Positions 1-8,544 of a stretch of 64,000 bases of DNA are shown here, in pieces. Position 1 is the stretch's first letter. Every line of letters starts with the position of its first letter. Source of the stretch: Rathayibacter agropyri (GTDB taxonomy: Bacteria > Actinomycetota > Actinomycetes > Actinomycetales > Microbacteriaceae); contig NZ_JABRPL010000003.1 in assembly GCF_013249015.1 (NCBI RefSeq), positions 58,467 to 122,466 on the forward strand, written 5' to 3'. A program made the position numbers and the translations under genes. A model generated the notes under the pieces. It had not been told where the DNA came from. It saw only the letters and a list, made by a program, of their open reading frames with translations, and made no database searches.

Positions 1-93
1 CGCTGTGTCGTCGCTCGCTGTGTCGTCGCTCGCTGTGTCGTCGCTCGCTGTGTCGTCGCTCGCTGTGTCGTCGCTCGCTGTGTCGTCGCTCGA
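1..93 (-). repeat. 15-bp tandem repeat encoding (SDDTA)n
   Basis: A 15-bp unit (CGCTGTGTCGTCGCT on the plus strand) is repeated about six times without a mismatch from the window edge to position 93. Read on the minus strand in the frame of the gene above, each unit encodes Ser-Asp-Asp-Thr-Ala. Because the unit is a multiple of three, gain or loss of copies by slippage would change protein length without breaking the frame. The repeat may continue outside the window. Confidence 0.9.
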
Positions 94-615
94 AGGCTCG
101 CGCGGGTCCACGATTCTCAGCTGGTCGAGCGTTTCAGGCTGTTCGAGCATTTCAGGCTGCGGTGTCACGCTCAGAACCGGCTCCCCCGGCCAGAGGCCGA
201 CGGGAGCCGCACGATTGCGGCCACGAGACATTTCTGAGGACGAGTCGTCGCGGTTCTCGCGAGCCGATGTTCCGTCGACGGACTCTGCGCCGGTGCTCTC
301 CGCGTCCTCGGTGTCCTGGTCGCGTTCCTGAGAATCCTCGGGCCGGGGCGCTTCGGGAGAGGGCGCATCAGACGGCGGAGCCTCGAGTCGATCGGTGTCC
401 GGCTGACCCGGCTCCGACTCATCAGCCTCGGAACTCTCGCCCTCCGACGCTTCGCCAGCGTTCGGTTGCCCGGCCGGAGTGGTCGAACGAGGTGCGTCGA
501 AGATGCTCTTGAGTCGTCCGCCGCTGAGCTGTTGCAGCAGCCACTCGCTGCCTCCGACTGGACGCTCCGGCTCCGGACGCTCCCCATCGTGGGAGCGGTC
601 GCGCTCGTCATCCAT
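1..615 (-). CDS. Acidic hypothetical protein with C-terminal pentapeptide repeats, 3' end outside window
   Basis: The ATG at 613-615 shares one base with the pyrE stop codon, and the frame stays open to the window edge (205 codons), so the C-terminus is missing. The start region reads MDDERDRSHDGERPEPER, with an SEWLLQQLSGGRLKSIFD segment soon after. The rest is rich in Asp, Glu, Ser and Pro and looks disordered. Towards the end a perfectly repeated SDDTA unit begins. No catalytic motif, signal peptide or membrane segment is visible in the part present. Tight coupling to pyrE places it last in an ABC-ABC-pyrE transcription unit. I do not recognise the family. It may be the N-terminal part of a larger envelope or DNA-associated protein. 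Confidence 0.6.
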   Translation of the reverse strand, partial: MDDERDRSHDGERPEPERPVGGSEWLLQQLSGGRLKSIFDAPRSTTPAGQPNAGEASEGESSEADESEPGQPDTDRLEAPPSDAPSPEAPRPEDSQERDQDTEDAESTGAESVDGTSARENRDDSSSEMSRGRNRAAPVGLWPGEPVLSVTPQPEMLEQPETLDQLRIVDPREPSSDDTASDDTASDDTASDDTASDDTASDDTA

Positions 616-1163
616 CAGCTGAGGCCGAGATCGGCCAGACCGATCGCGGAGTAGTAGGGGTATCCGGCGTCCTCGATGATTTCCCGCGCGCCCGTCGCCC
701 GGTCGACCACGACCGCGACTCCGGCGATCTCGGCGCCCACCTTCCGCAGCGCCTCAATGGCTTTCAGCGGGGAGCCTCCGGTGGTGGAGGTGTCCTCGAC
801 GACGACCACGCGCTTGCCCCCGAGGTCCGGGCCTTCGACCTGTCGGCCGCGACCGTGGTCTTTCGGCTCCTTGCGAACGACGAAAGCGTCGTAGGCGACC
901 CCGCGCACGGCTCCTCGGTGCAGGATTGCCGCGGCGATCGGGTCGGCGCCCATCGTCAGCCCGCCGACGGCGGAGACCCCCTCGATCGGCGCGATGAGAT
1001 CGAGCATGACCTCTCCAATCAGCGGAGCGACGCGATGGTCGAGGCTCAGTCGGCGCAGGTCGACGTAGTAGGAGGCCTTCTTGCCGCTCGTGAGGGTGAA
1101 GTCTCCGTGGAAGACGGCGTCGGAGCCGATGTACTCGATGAGCTGCTGGCGTGCGTCGGTCAC
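615..1163 (-). CDS. pyrE: Orotate phosphoribosyltransferase
   Basis: This enzyme joins orotate to PRPP to give orotidine 5'-phosphate, the fifth step of pyrimidine synthesis, in the cytoplasm. The 182-residue protein has the usual length. It shows the N-terminal SGKKASYYVDLR segment (about residues 26-37) and the PRPP-binding loop VVVVEDTSTTGGS (about 119-131). The start is GTG at 1163. It lies 9 bp after the stop of the upstream ABC transporter gene, and its stop overlaps the start of the acidic repeat gene by one base, so the genes are probably cotranscribed. Confidence 0.95.
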   Translation of the reverse strand: MTDARQQLIEYIGSDAVFHGDFTLTSGKKASYYVDLRRLSLDHRVAPLIGEVMLDLIAPIEGVSAVGGLTMGADPIAAAILHRGAVRGVAYDAFVVRKEPKDHGRGRQVEGPDLGGKRVVVVEDTSTTGGSPLKAIEALRKVGAEIAGVAVVVDRATGAREIIEDAGYPYYSAIGLADLGLS

Positions 1164-1172
1164 GCGCCTACT

Positions 1173-3230
1173 CTACGGGGCGGTCTCTCCCCCGCCGGGT
1201 AGCGAGGCCGCCGCGACGCGCTCGCCCGCGTCCTCGCCGCCTCCGCGGAACTGGGTCATGTAGAGGTCGTAGTAGGCACCGCGCCGAGTCAGCAGCGCGT
1301 CGTGCGCGCCCTGCTCGACGATCCGACCTGATTCCATCACCAGGATGGTGTCGGCGTCGCGGATGGTCGAAAGGCGGTGAGCAATGACGAACGACGTGCG
1401 ATCGGTCCGCAAAGCGTTCATCGCGTGCTGGACCAGCAGCTCGGTGCGGGTGTCGACCGAGGAGGTGGCCTCGTCGAGGATAAGCAGCGACGGGTTGGCG
1501 AGGAACGCCCGAGCGATCGTGATGAGCTGACGCTCGCCGGCCGACACGCTCCCGCCGTCGGCGTCGAGCACCGTGTCGTAACCGTCGGGCAACTGGTGCA
1601 CGAATCGGTCGACCATCGTGGCCCTCGCCGCCGCGATGATGTCGTCGTCGGAGGCGTCGAGTCGGCCGTAGCGGATGTTCTCGCGGATGGTGCCCTGGAA
1701 GAGCCAGGCGTCTTGCAGGACCATTCCGACTCGAGAGCGCAGGTCGCCGCGGGCGAGGCTCGTGATGTCGACGCCGTCGAGGAGGATGCGCCCGCCGGTC
1801 AGCTCGTAGAAGCGCATCACGAGGTTCACGAGCGTGGTCTTGCCGGCTCCTGTGGGCCCGACGATGGCGACCGTCTGCCCCGGCTGGGCCGAGAAGGTGA
1901 GGCCGTCGATCAGTGGCTGCTCCGGGTCGTACGAGAACGAGACGTTGTCGAACTCGACGCGGCCGTCGGTGCGGTCAGGGAGGGATTCGCTCGCGGTCTC
2001 CGGCTCCTGCTCATCGGCATCGAGCAGCTCGAACGTGCGCTCGGCCGAGGCTACCCCCGACTGCAGCATGTTAGCCATGCTGGCCAGTTGCGTCACGGGC
2101 TGAGTGAACTCGCGCGAGTACTGGATGAACGCCGTCGCGTCACCCAGGGTCAGCTGGCCGGAGGCGACCCGGAGGCCGCCGACCACCGCGATCAGCACGT
2201 AGGAGAGGTAGGACACGAAGGTCATTGCCGGCATGATCATGCCCGACACGAACTGCGCGCCGAACGAGGCGGAGTAGAGGCTGTCGTTGCGGCGGTCGAA
2301 CTCCTCGAGCATCTCGCGGTCGCGGCCGAACGCGCGCACGATCTCGAGTCCAGAGAAGGTCTCTTCGATGTGGCCGTTCAGCGCTCCCGTGTTTTTCCAC
2401 TGAGCGGCGAAGAGCTTCTGCGAGCGGGCACCGATGACTCCGGCGATCACACCCGAGAGCGGGATCGAGATCAGCGCGATCAGCGCGAGTTGCCACGAGA
2501 CGATGAACATCATCGCCGCGATGCCAATGATCGTGAGGACCGACTGCACGAGCTGCGAGAACGCCTGCTGAAGCGCCGTCTGGATGTTGTCGACATCGTT
2601 CGTGACTCGCGACATCACGTCTCCGCGCTGGCGGGTGTCGAAGAAGCGCAGCGGGAGACGGTTGAGCTTGGTCTCGATGTCCTGGCGGAGGCCGAAGACC
2701 ACGCGCATCACCAGCCCGTTGAGGATGTAGCCCTGGGCCCACATCAGCACCGATGCAACCACGTACATCAGCAGCACGACAATGATGAGACGGCCGAGCA
2801 CCATGAAATCGATGCCGGCGCCGGGCACGATGGTCGTCTTCGAGAGCATGTCTGCGAAGGTGCCGTTGCCGGAGGCTCGCTCCTGCTCGATGATCTGCTC
2901 GAGCGGGACCCCCGGGGTCAGCTGCGAGCCGATCACTCCGTTGAAGATCGTGTCCATCGCCTGCCCGAGAATCTTGGGAGCGATGACGGTGAGGACGACC
3001 GAGAGCGAGACCAGGACGACCACGAGGATCATCCGTGCGCGCTCGGGACCTAGCAGCGCGAAGAGGCGCTTGGCCGAGGGCCAGAAGTTCTGCGCCTTGC
3101 GAGCGGGTGGTCCGTCGCCGAACATTCCGCCGTCGGCCTCTCCGGGCTCGAACTCGGGCTCGACGGATTCAGGCTCCGTGGCCGCAGGCGTGGCTGTGCC
3201 GGTGCCGGCGGTATCGCGCGTGCGCGCCAT
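1173..3230 (-). CDS. ABC exporter half-transporter with canonical ATPase site (heterodimer partner)
   Basis: This 685-residue protein fuses a six-helix exporter membrane domain to a nucleotide-binding domain. An acidic, probably cytosolic N-terminal extension of about 50 residues precedes the first helix. Walker A is GPTGAGKTT (about residues 458-466), the signature is SVSAGERQ (561-568), Walker B is LLILDE with the catalytic Glu (582-587), and the switch His lies in IAHRLST (about 618). I chose the ATG at 3230 because an AAGGAG sits about 9 bases upstream, whereas the frame extends further only inside the preceding gene. Start and upstream stop are 1 bp apart, so the two half-transporters are coupled. 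The substrate is unknown; multidrug or lipid export is usual for this type. Confidence 0.92.
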   Translation of the reverse strand: MARTRDTAGTGTATPAATEPESVEPEFEPGEADGGMFGDGPPARKAQNFWPSAKRLFALLGPERARMILVVVLVSLSVVLTVIAPKILGQAMDTIFNGVIGSQLTPGVPLEQIIEQERASGNGTFADMLSKTTIVPGAGIDFMVLGRLIIVVLLMYVVASVLMWAQGYILNGLVMRVVFGLRQDIETKLNRLPLRFFDTRQRGDVMSRVTNDVDNIQTALQQAFSQLVQSVLTIIGIAAMMFIVSWQLALIALISIPLSGVIAGVIGARSQKLFAAQWKNTGALNGHIEETFSGLEIVRAFGRDREMLEEFDRRNDSLYSASFGAQFVSGMIMPAMTFVSYLSYVLIAVVGGLRVASGQLTLGDATAFIQYSREFTQPVTQLASMANMLQSGVASAERTFELLDADEQEPETASESLPDRTDGRVEFDNVSFSYDPEQPLIDGLTFSAQPGQTVAIVGPTGAGKTTLVNLVMRFYELTGGRILLDGVDITSLARGDLRSRVGMVLQDAWLFQGTIRENIRYGRLDASDDDIIAAARATMVDRFVHQLPDGYDTVLDADGGSVSAGERQLITIARAFLANPSLLILDEATSSVDTRTELLVQHAMNALRTDRTSFVIAHRLSTIRDADTILVMESGRIVEQGAHDALLTRRGAYYDLYMTQFRGGGEDAGERVAAASLPGGGETAP

Positions 3231-3231
3231 C

Positions 3232-4965
3232 TCAGGACACTCCTTCGACGCTGAGTTGGGATTCGACGATCTCGCGGTAGGTCGCGTTCGACTCGAGGAG
3301 TTCGTCGTGCGTGCCGCGCCCGACGACCTGGCCCGCATCGAGGACGATGATCTGATCAGCGTGCCGGATGGTCGACACGCGCTGGGCGACGATGATCACC
3401 GTCGCATCGGTCGTGGCGTCGGCGAGCGACTCCCTCAGCCGAGCATCCGTCGCGACGTCAAGAGCCGAGAACGAGTCGTCGAAGAGGTAGACCCGCGGCC
3501 GGGCGACGAGGGCACGGGCAATGCAGAGCCGCTGGCGCTGGCCGCCCGAGACGTTGGTGCCACCCTGCGAGACGGGCTCGTCGAGGCCGCGCTCCTTACC
3601 GCGTACGAAGTCTTCGCCCTGAGCAATCCGCAGCGCCTCCCACAGCTCGGCGTCGGTCGCATCGGGACGCCCGAAGCGGAGGTTGGAGGCGATCGTGCCC
3701 GAGAACAGGTACGGCCGCTGCGGCACGAACCCGATGATCTGCGCGAGCTGCGCCCGGTCGAGAGAGGAGACGGGGACGCCGTCGATGGCCACCGACCCCT
3801 CCTGCGGGTCGAACAGGCGAGGCACGAGGCCGAGCAGGGTGGTCTTGCCGGCTCCGGTCGAGCCAACGACGGCGGTCGTGCGTCCGGGCTCGGCGACGAG
3901 ATCGATGCCCGAGAGCACGGGACGCTCGGCACCCGGGTAGCCAAAGACGACACCGGTGAACTCGACCCGGCCGCGGGTCGGTGCGGCAACTCCTCCCGGC
4001 GGAGTGGTGAGACTGGTCCGCGCGTCGAGTACCTGCTGGATCCGCTCGGCGCAGACAACCGCGCGCGGGATCATCATCACCATGAACACGCCCATCATGA
4101 CGGCGGTGAGGATCTGCAGAAGGTACTGCAGGAACGCGGTGAGCGAGCCGACCTGCATCTGAGCCGCCTCGACCCGCTGCCCGCCAAACCAGAGGACGGC
4201 GGCCGTGGCGAGGTGCAGGATCATCATGATCGCCGGGAACATCAGCACGAAGATGTTGCCGACCTTGATCGAGACCTCGGTGATCGCGGCGTTGGCCTGG
4301 CGATACCGCTCGGACTCGAACGGCTCGCGCACGAAGGCGCGCACCACGCGGATGCCCGTGATCTGCTCGCGGAGCACACTGTTGATCCCGTCGATCCGGT
4401 CCTGCATCAGGCGAAACAGCGGCAGTAGCAGGAAGACGAGGAAGCCGACCACGAGGAACAGCAGCGGCACCGACACCCACACGAGCCACGACAGGCCCGC
4501 GTCTTCTCGCAGGGCGAAGACGATGCCGCCGACGCACATGATCGGCGCGGACACCATGAAGTTGAGGGTCATCAGCACGAGCATTTGCACCTGCTGCACG
4601 TCATTGGTGCCTCGGGTAATCAGGGTGGCCGTGCCGAAGCCGCCGACCTCGAGCCCGCTCAGCGAGTCGACCCGGCGGTAGACGTCGCGGCGCAGGTCGC
4701 GGCCGACCGACATCGCGGTGCGAGCACCGAAGTAGACGCCGCCGATTGCGGCGGCGACCTGCACGAGACAGACGCCGAGCATCGTCATGCCGGTGCCCCA
4801 GATGAAATCGGTGTCGCCCCGGCCGATCCCCTGGTCGATGATCTCGGCGTTCAGGCTCGGCAGGTAGAGGGCAGCGAGCGTCGCGACGAGCTGTAGCACG
4901 ACGACGGCGCTCACCCAGCGCAGGTAGGGCTTCGCATAGGTCGACGCGAGACGCATCAGGATCAT
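3232..4965 (-). CDS. ABC exporter half-transporter with degenerate ATPase site
   Basis: This 577-residue half-transporter has a six-helix membrane domain (about residues 1-305) and a nucleotide-binding domain. Walker A is GSTGAGKTT (368-376) and the signature NVSGGQRQ (471-478). The Walker B catalytic Glu is replaced by Asp (VYLFDD, residue 497) and the switch His by Gln (VAQRVST, residue 528). Such degeneracy marks the non-catalytic half of heterodimeric exporters of the TM287/288 type, and the next gene supplies the canonical partner. The ATG at 4965 has GGAGG six bases upstream; an ATG at 4956 is possible. It is the first gene of the minus-strand unit that runs on through pyrE. Confidence 0.92.
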   Translation of the reverse strand: MILMRLASTYAKPYLRWVSAVVVLQLVATLAALYLPSLNAEIIDQGIGRGDTDFIWGTGMTMLGVCLVQVAAAIGGVYFGARTAMSVGRDLRRDVYRRVDSLSGLEVGGFGTATLITRGTNDVQQVQMLVLMTLNFMVSAPIMCVGGIVFALREDAGLSWLVWVSVPLLFLVVGFLVFLLLPLFRLMQDRIDGINSVLREQITGIRVVRAFVREPFESERYRQANAAITEVSIKVGNIFVLMFPAIMMILHLATAAVLWFGGQRVEAAQMQVGSLTAFLQYLLQILTAVMMGVFMVMMIPRAVVCAERIQQVLDARTSLTTPPGGVAAPTRGRVEFTGVVFGYPGAERPVLSGIDLVAEPGRTTAVVGSTGAGKTTLLGLVPRLFDPQEGSVAIDGVPVSSLDRAQLAQIIGFVPQRPYLFSGTIASNLRFGRPDATDAELWEALRIAQGEDFVRGKERGLDEPVSQGGTNVSGGQRQRLCIARALVARPRVYLFDDSFSALDVATDARLRESLADATTDATVIIVAQRVSTIRHADQIIVLDAGQVVGRGTHDELLESNATYREIVESQLSVEGVS

Positions 4966-5258
4966 GGGTCCTCCGGGAGGAAAGCGGAGCAGGAGCAAGG
5001 AAGGAGACGAAGGGCTCGGTCGGCGGCGGCCGTGCGGTGAACCACCGCTTGGGGACGAGGCAAGACAACCATCGACCACCGACAGCGGATCCGCAATCGC
5101 GGGCAGAGGCGCAGCACGCAGGAGGGGTTGTCTGCCGACCCACCACGTCCCACGCCGAGCCACTGTGGCGCACGCGGCGTCTCGATGCGGAAGGGACGTC
5201 TCGAGGCGCGCCAACAGCGCGCCACGCCCGGCGCAGGCGCGACTCCTACACTTTCAGG

Positions 5259-6098
5259 ATGCGTATTGCCACCTGGAACGTGAACTCCATCCGGGCCCGC
5301 ACCGGCCGCGTTGTCGACTGGCTTGTGCGCGAGGACGTCGACGTGTTGGCCATGCAGGAGCTGAAATGCAAGCCCGAGCAGTTCCCGCACGAGGCTTTCG
5401 CCGCCGCCGGCTATCACGTCGAGATGGTTGGCCTGAGCCAGTGGAACGGCGTGGGCATCGCCTCCCGCTTGCCGCTGGAGGACGTCGAGGTCGGCTTCCC
5501 CGGCATGCCCGGTTTCGCGAAGGAGGCGTCGGTCGACGGCACGTTCCCGCTCGAGGCGCGCGCGATCGGCGCCACGGTCGACGGCGTCCGCGTCTGGAGC
5601 CTGTACGTGCCGAACGGCCGCGCCATCGGCGATCCGCACTACGACTACAAGCTCGAGTGGCTCGCTGCCCTCGAGGCGAGCACGCGGACGTGGCTGGCCG
5701 CCGAGCCCAACCTGCCGCTCGCGCTGGTGGGCGACTGGAACGTCGCGCCGCTGGATAGTGACGTGGGCGACCCGAGCCTGGGCCCCGGATCCACGCACGT
5801 CTCTCTCCCGGAGCGCGCTGCCTTCTCAGCGTTCGAGGCGGCGGGCCTTAAGGACGTCGTTCGGCCACTGGTGCCGGAGGGCTACACCTACTGGGACTAC
5901 AAGCAACTGCGGTTCCCGCGCAATGAGGGACTCCGGATCGACTTCATCCTCGGCTCCCGCGCATTCGGCGAGCTGGTCACGGGCGCTGCCATCCACCGGA
6001 ATGAACGCAAGGGCGACGCCCCGAGCGACCACGTCCCGGTGCTGGTCGATCTCGACCTCGAGACGACGCTCGACGACGACCGCCCGATGATCTTCTGA
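5259..6098 (+). CDS. xthA: Exodeoxyribonuclease III (AP endonuclease)
   Basis: The product removes nucleotides 3' to 5' from duplex DNA and cuts at abasic sites in base-excision repair. The 279-residue protein has every hallmark of the exonuclease III/endonuclease-phosphatase fold: ATWNVNSIRAR at the N-terminus, the metal-binding MQELK, the YVPNG segment, GDWNVAP, RIDFILGS and the C-terminal SDHVPV carrying the catalytic Asp-His pair. The ATG at 5259 begins exactly at the family's conserved MRIATWNVNSIR start. It is divergent from the ABC exporter genes, leaving a region of 293 bp that must hold both promoters; I could not assign these with confidence. Confidence 0.95.
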   Translation: MRIATWNVNSIRARTGRVVDWLVREDVDVLAMQELKCKPEQFPHEAFAAAGYHVEMVGLSQWNGVGIASRLPLEDVEVGFPGMPGFAKEASVDGTFPLEARAIGATVDGVRVWSLYVPNGRAIGDPHYDYKLEWLAALEASTRTWLAAEPNLPLALVGDWNVAPLDSDVGDPSLGPGSTHVSLPERAAFSAFEAAGLKDVVRPLVPEGYTYWDYKQLRFPRNEGLRIDFILGSRAFGELVTGAAIHRNERKGDAPSDHVPVLVDLDLETTLDDDRPMIF

Positions 6099-6100
6099 CG

Positions 6101-6604
6101 ATGGTGACCTCGAAGAAGAAGCGCGCGCGGACACCGGCCGCCCCTGCCCGGCTCACGACGCCCGCCCGTCCCGCCGCCATGCGCTCCACCTCTGCCCACG
6201 ACGAGTTGCGGACGCAGGCCTACCGCTCGGTCCACGAGACCATCGCGGCCGGCAGGTCCCTCCGCCGGCGGTGGGACCTCGTCCTCTCGATCCTCGGCTG
6301 CCTGGCCCTCGGCCTGCTCTCGATCGCGTTCGGCTACCTCGCCGCGGTCCTGGCCGTCTTCCCGGCGCAGTGCGAGGGCCAGAACTTCGCCTGCGATTTC
6401 GACCGGATCGACTGGGGGGTGTCGATCGCGCTTCTCGGGCCACCGATCCTGGCGTTGATCGCCGTGGGCGTGACGATCGTGCGCTACCTCGTCGGCCGTC
6501 GCGCGTTCTGGATCCCGATCGTCGGCGCCGCGATGTGCACCGGCGCGGCGTTCCTCGCCTCCTGGCTCGTCACGAGTTCGATCCCCGGCTCGGCAGTGGC
6601 TTAG
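6101..6604 (+). CDS. Small integral membrane protein of unknown function
   Basis: This 167-residue protein has a basic, Ala/Pro/Arg-rich N-terminus (about residues 1-55) followed by three likely membrane helices near residues 58-85, 105-128 and 136-158. Two cysteines lie close together in the loop after the first helix (QCEGQNFACDFD) and could form a disulfide on the outer face. It starts 2 bp after the exonuclease III stop, so the two are probably cotranscribed. I do not recognise a domain. It faces the DUF4012 gene tail to tail with 29 bp between them. Confidence 0.75.
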   Translation: MVTSKKKRARTPAAPARLTTPARPAAMRSTSAHDELRTQAYRSVHETIAAGRSLRRRWDLVLSILGCLALGLLSIAFGYLAAVLAVFPAQCEGQNFACDFDRIDWGVSIALLGPPILALIAVGVTIVRYLVGRRAFWIPIVGAAMCTGAAFLASWLVTSSIPGSAVA

Positions 6605-6633
6605 CAGCCGTGCGCCGAGCCGGGCACGCGGCG

Positions 6634-8457
6634 TCAGCCGCAGCTGGGCTCATCGCTCAGAGTCACCGTCGTCGGGTTGATCATCGGAGTGACGCGCACA
6701 GCCTGGTCGCCGAAGCCCGAGCCCTCGGCGGTGAACTGCACGTCGAACGTCTCGGACTGCCCAGGCGAGAGCTGCACCGCAACCTTCGAGACGGGGCGCC
6801 CGAGGTCGTCGAGAGTCTGCGAGTCGTAGCCTGTGCCGTCCGCCCAGGAGGATCCCGCCACGGTCGTTCCAGGAGGGCCGTAGACGTAGATGTTAGTGAC
6901 GAAGTCACCCCGTGGATACAGGCCGCTCCCACCATTCGCTGCGACATACGACGGCAGGGTCTGCGCAACGGCCCTGCTGATCTTGTTGGTAACCGTCACC
7001 GAAGTGGTGAAGACGGCTCCGGACGCGGCGCACCGACCGGTACTCGACTGCTTCACGGCGGAGTCGAGGTAGTAGTCCATCTTCGAGCCTCTCGACGCGT
7101 CCTGGAAGAACACGCCCGTCGTCGTGTGGTCCGTGGTGGTGGCCGGCAGGACCCCCGCGATAGGGGTCGGTGAGAGAAGCCCCTGCTCGTCGGAGTCGGA
7201 GCTGTACGCCAGGATCCGGCTCTCGTTGACCGCCTTCACGACGGCGGGGAGCATTTTGGTCGGCTCCATCTCGCCGCCGAGGATCTTCCCGAGGATGGTG
7301 GCGCTCGCCTCGGAGAAAAACTCGTCGGTCGCCGCGCCGACGGTGGAGTCGGTGTAGCGGAAGTAAACCTGGTTGAGCAGCGTCGACACCGCGTTGTCGC
7401 TCGTGAGCACGGTGCCATCGGTCAGGCTCACCGGGCCGGTCGAGCCGAGCAGGTAGGACAGCGCCACTGGATCGATAGCCAGGACCCCGTCGATCTTCTG
7501 CTCGGGGAACTTTTGCGCCCAGAACTGCGACGTGATCGACGCAGCGGTGGGGAAGTCGGGGCGGCTGGTCGAGACGTTGAACGTGGTCGCGAGGTTGGGG
7601 CCGATCGCTTTCAACGCGCTCTTATCGACGGTGACCGGATCGAGCCCGCTGAAGTCGCTGCTCGCCTGCTGCTTGCCGATTGAGATCGCGCCGCCGTCGA
7701 CGTCGAGCTGCATCACCGAGGAGGCACCGCCGCCGAGGGCCTGCGCCTCGGCCAGGTTCTGGAATAGCACGAGGTAGTGGCGCGGGCCACTCGCGCCGAG
7801 CGAGTCGGGGAGGATCCTCGTGAGCGGTTCAACCTGATCCATTGCGGTGGTGGCGGTGACGAGCTGCGGGCTGAAGGAGTCGAGCGCCGAGGAGACCTGC
7901 GGCACGAGAGCCTCGCGGTCGATCCCGGCGACGCGGGTCTGCGCCTCATCGACGACGCCCTTGGCGACCGTGATCTTGTGCGAGAGCTCGGTGATGGCGG
8001 CGAGGTCGACGCGACCGGCAACCGGCTTGAGGATGTCGAGCGATGTCGTCGAGAGCGGAGTGACGATCTTGCCGGAGATGTCATCGGCGATCTCGGTCGC
8101 GGCGCGGACGGCTGAGAGGTTCGGGCCCAGCGTCGGCACGATCTCCATCACGCGCCACACCGGGTCGTCCGTCTCGTCGCGGGCCTCGCCGGTGAGGGTC
8201 GCGATCTGGGCGGCTGTCTGCTCCGCTCCGTCGGTGTCGAACGAGGTCAACTTGCCCGATACCTGCGACACCAGCGGGATCGCCTCGGTGAGCTTGTCGC
8301 GGACAGACATCGCCTTCTCGTAGGTGCGCACGCCGAGCAGCACGGCCACCACGGCCAGGATCACCAGGATCAGGAGGACGATCAGAGTGATCCACAGGCC
8401 GCGTCGGCGGCGCGGTCTTCCCGAGGCGCGGCGGGAGGCGGACGTCGTGGTGCTCAT
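6634..8457 (-). CDS. DUF4012 domain-containing membrane-anchored protein
   Basis: This 607-residue protein has a basic N-terminus (RRRR), one membrane helix at about residues 21-43, and a large extracytoplasmic domain. The segment YLVLFQNLAEAQALGG (about 230-245) and the general arrangement match the DUF4012 family common in high-GC Gram-positive bacteria. Family members are often found in surface-polysaccharide regions, but no glycosyltransferase is nearby here and the function is unknown. The ATG at 8457 begins MSTTTSASRR. It is transcribed alone or with the AEC transporter gene 87 bp upstream. Confidence 0.85.
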   Translation of the reverse strand: MSTTTSASRRASGRPRRRRGLWITLIVLLILVILAVVAVLLGVRTYEKAMSVRDKLTEAIPLVSQVSGKLTSFDTDGAEQTAAQIATLTGEARDETDDPVWRVMEIVPTLGPNLSAVRAATEIADDISGKIVTPLSTTSLDILKPVAGRVDLAAITELSHKITVAKGVVDEAQTRVAGIDREALVPQVSSALDSFSPQLVTATTAMDQVEPLTRILPDSLGASGPRHYLVLFQNLAEAQALGGGASSVMQLDVDGGAISIGKQQASSDFSGLDPVTVDKSALKAIGPNLATTFNVSTSRPDFPTAASITSQFWAQKFPEQKIDGVLAIDPVALSYLLGSTGPVSLTDGTVLTSDNAVSTLLNQVYFRYTDSTVGAATDEFFSEASATILGKILGGEMEPTKMLPAVVKAVNESRILAYSSDSDEQGLLSPTPIAGVLPATTTDHTTTGVFFQDASRGSKMDYYLDSAVKQSSTGRCAASGAVFTTSVTVTNKISRAVAQTLPSYVAANGGSGLYPRGDFVTNIYVYGPPGTTVAGSSWADGTGYDSQTLDDLGRPVSKVAVQLSPGQSETFDVQFTAEGSGFGDQAVRVTPMINPTTVTLSDEPSCG

Positions 8458-8544
8458 TGGACAGAGCCTAAGCGACGGCTGCCAGCGCGCGACGGCGCGC
8501 GCGCCACCCGCGCCAACGAGAGCCGGCAGTCATGCACCCTCCGC

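Noticed and set aside
1-93. CRISPR-like tandem repeat
   Set aside because: The repeat unit is 15 bp with no spacers and is in frame with a coding sequence, so it is a protein repeat.
1377-4681. Long plus-strand open frames opposite the ABC exporter genes (up to 558 codons)
   Set aside because: They mirror the real minus-strand genes in GC-rich DNA and encode His/Arg/Asp-rich low-complexity sequence without any motif.
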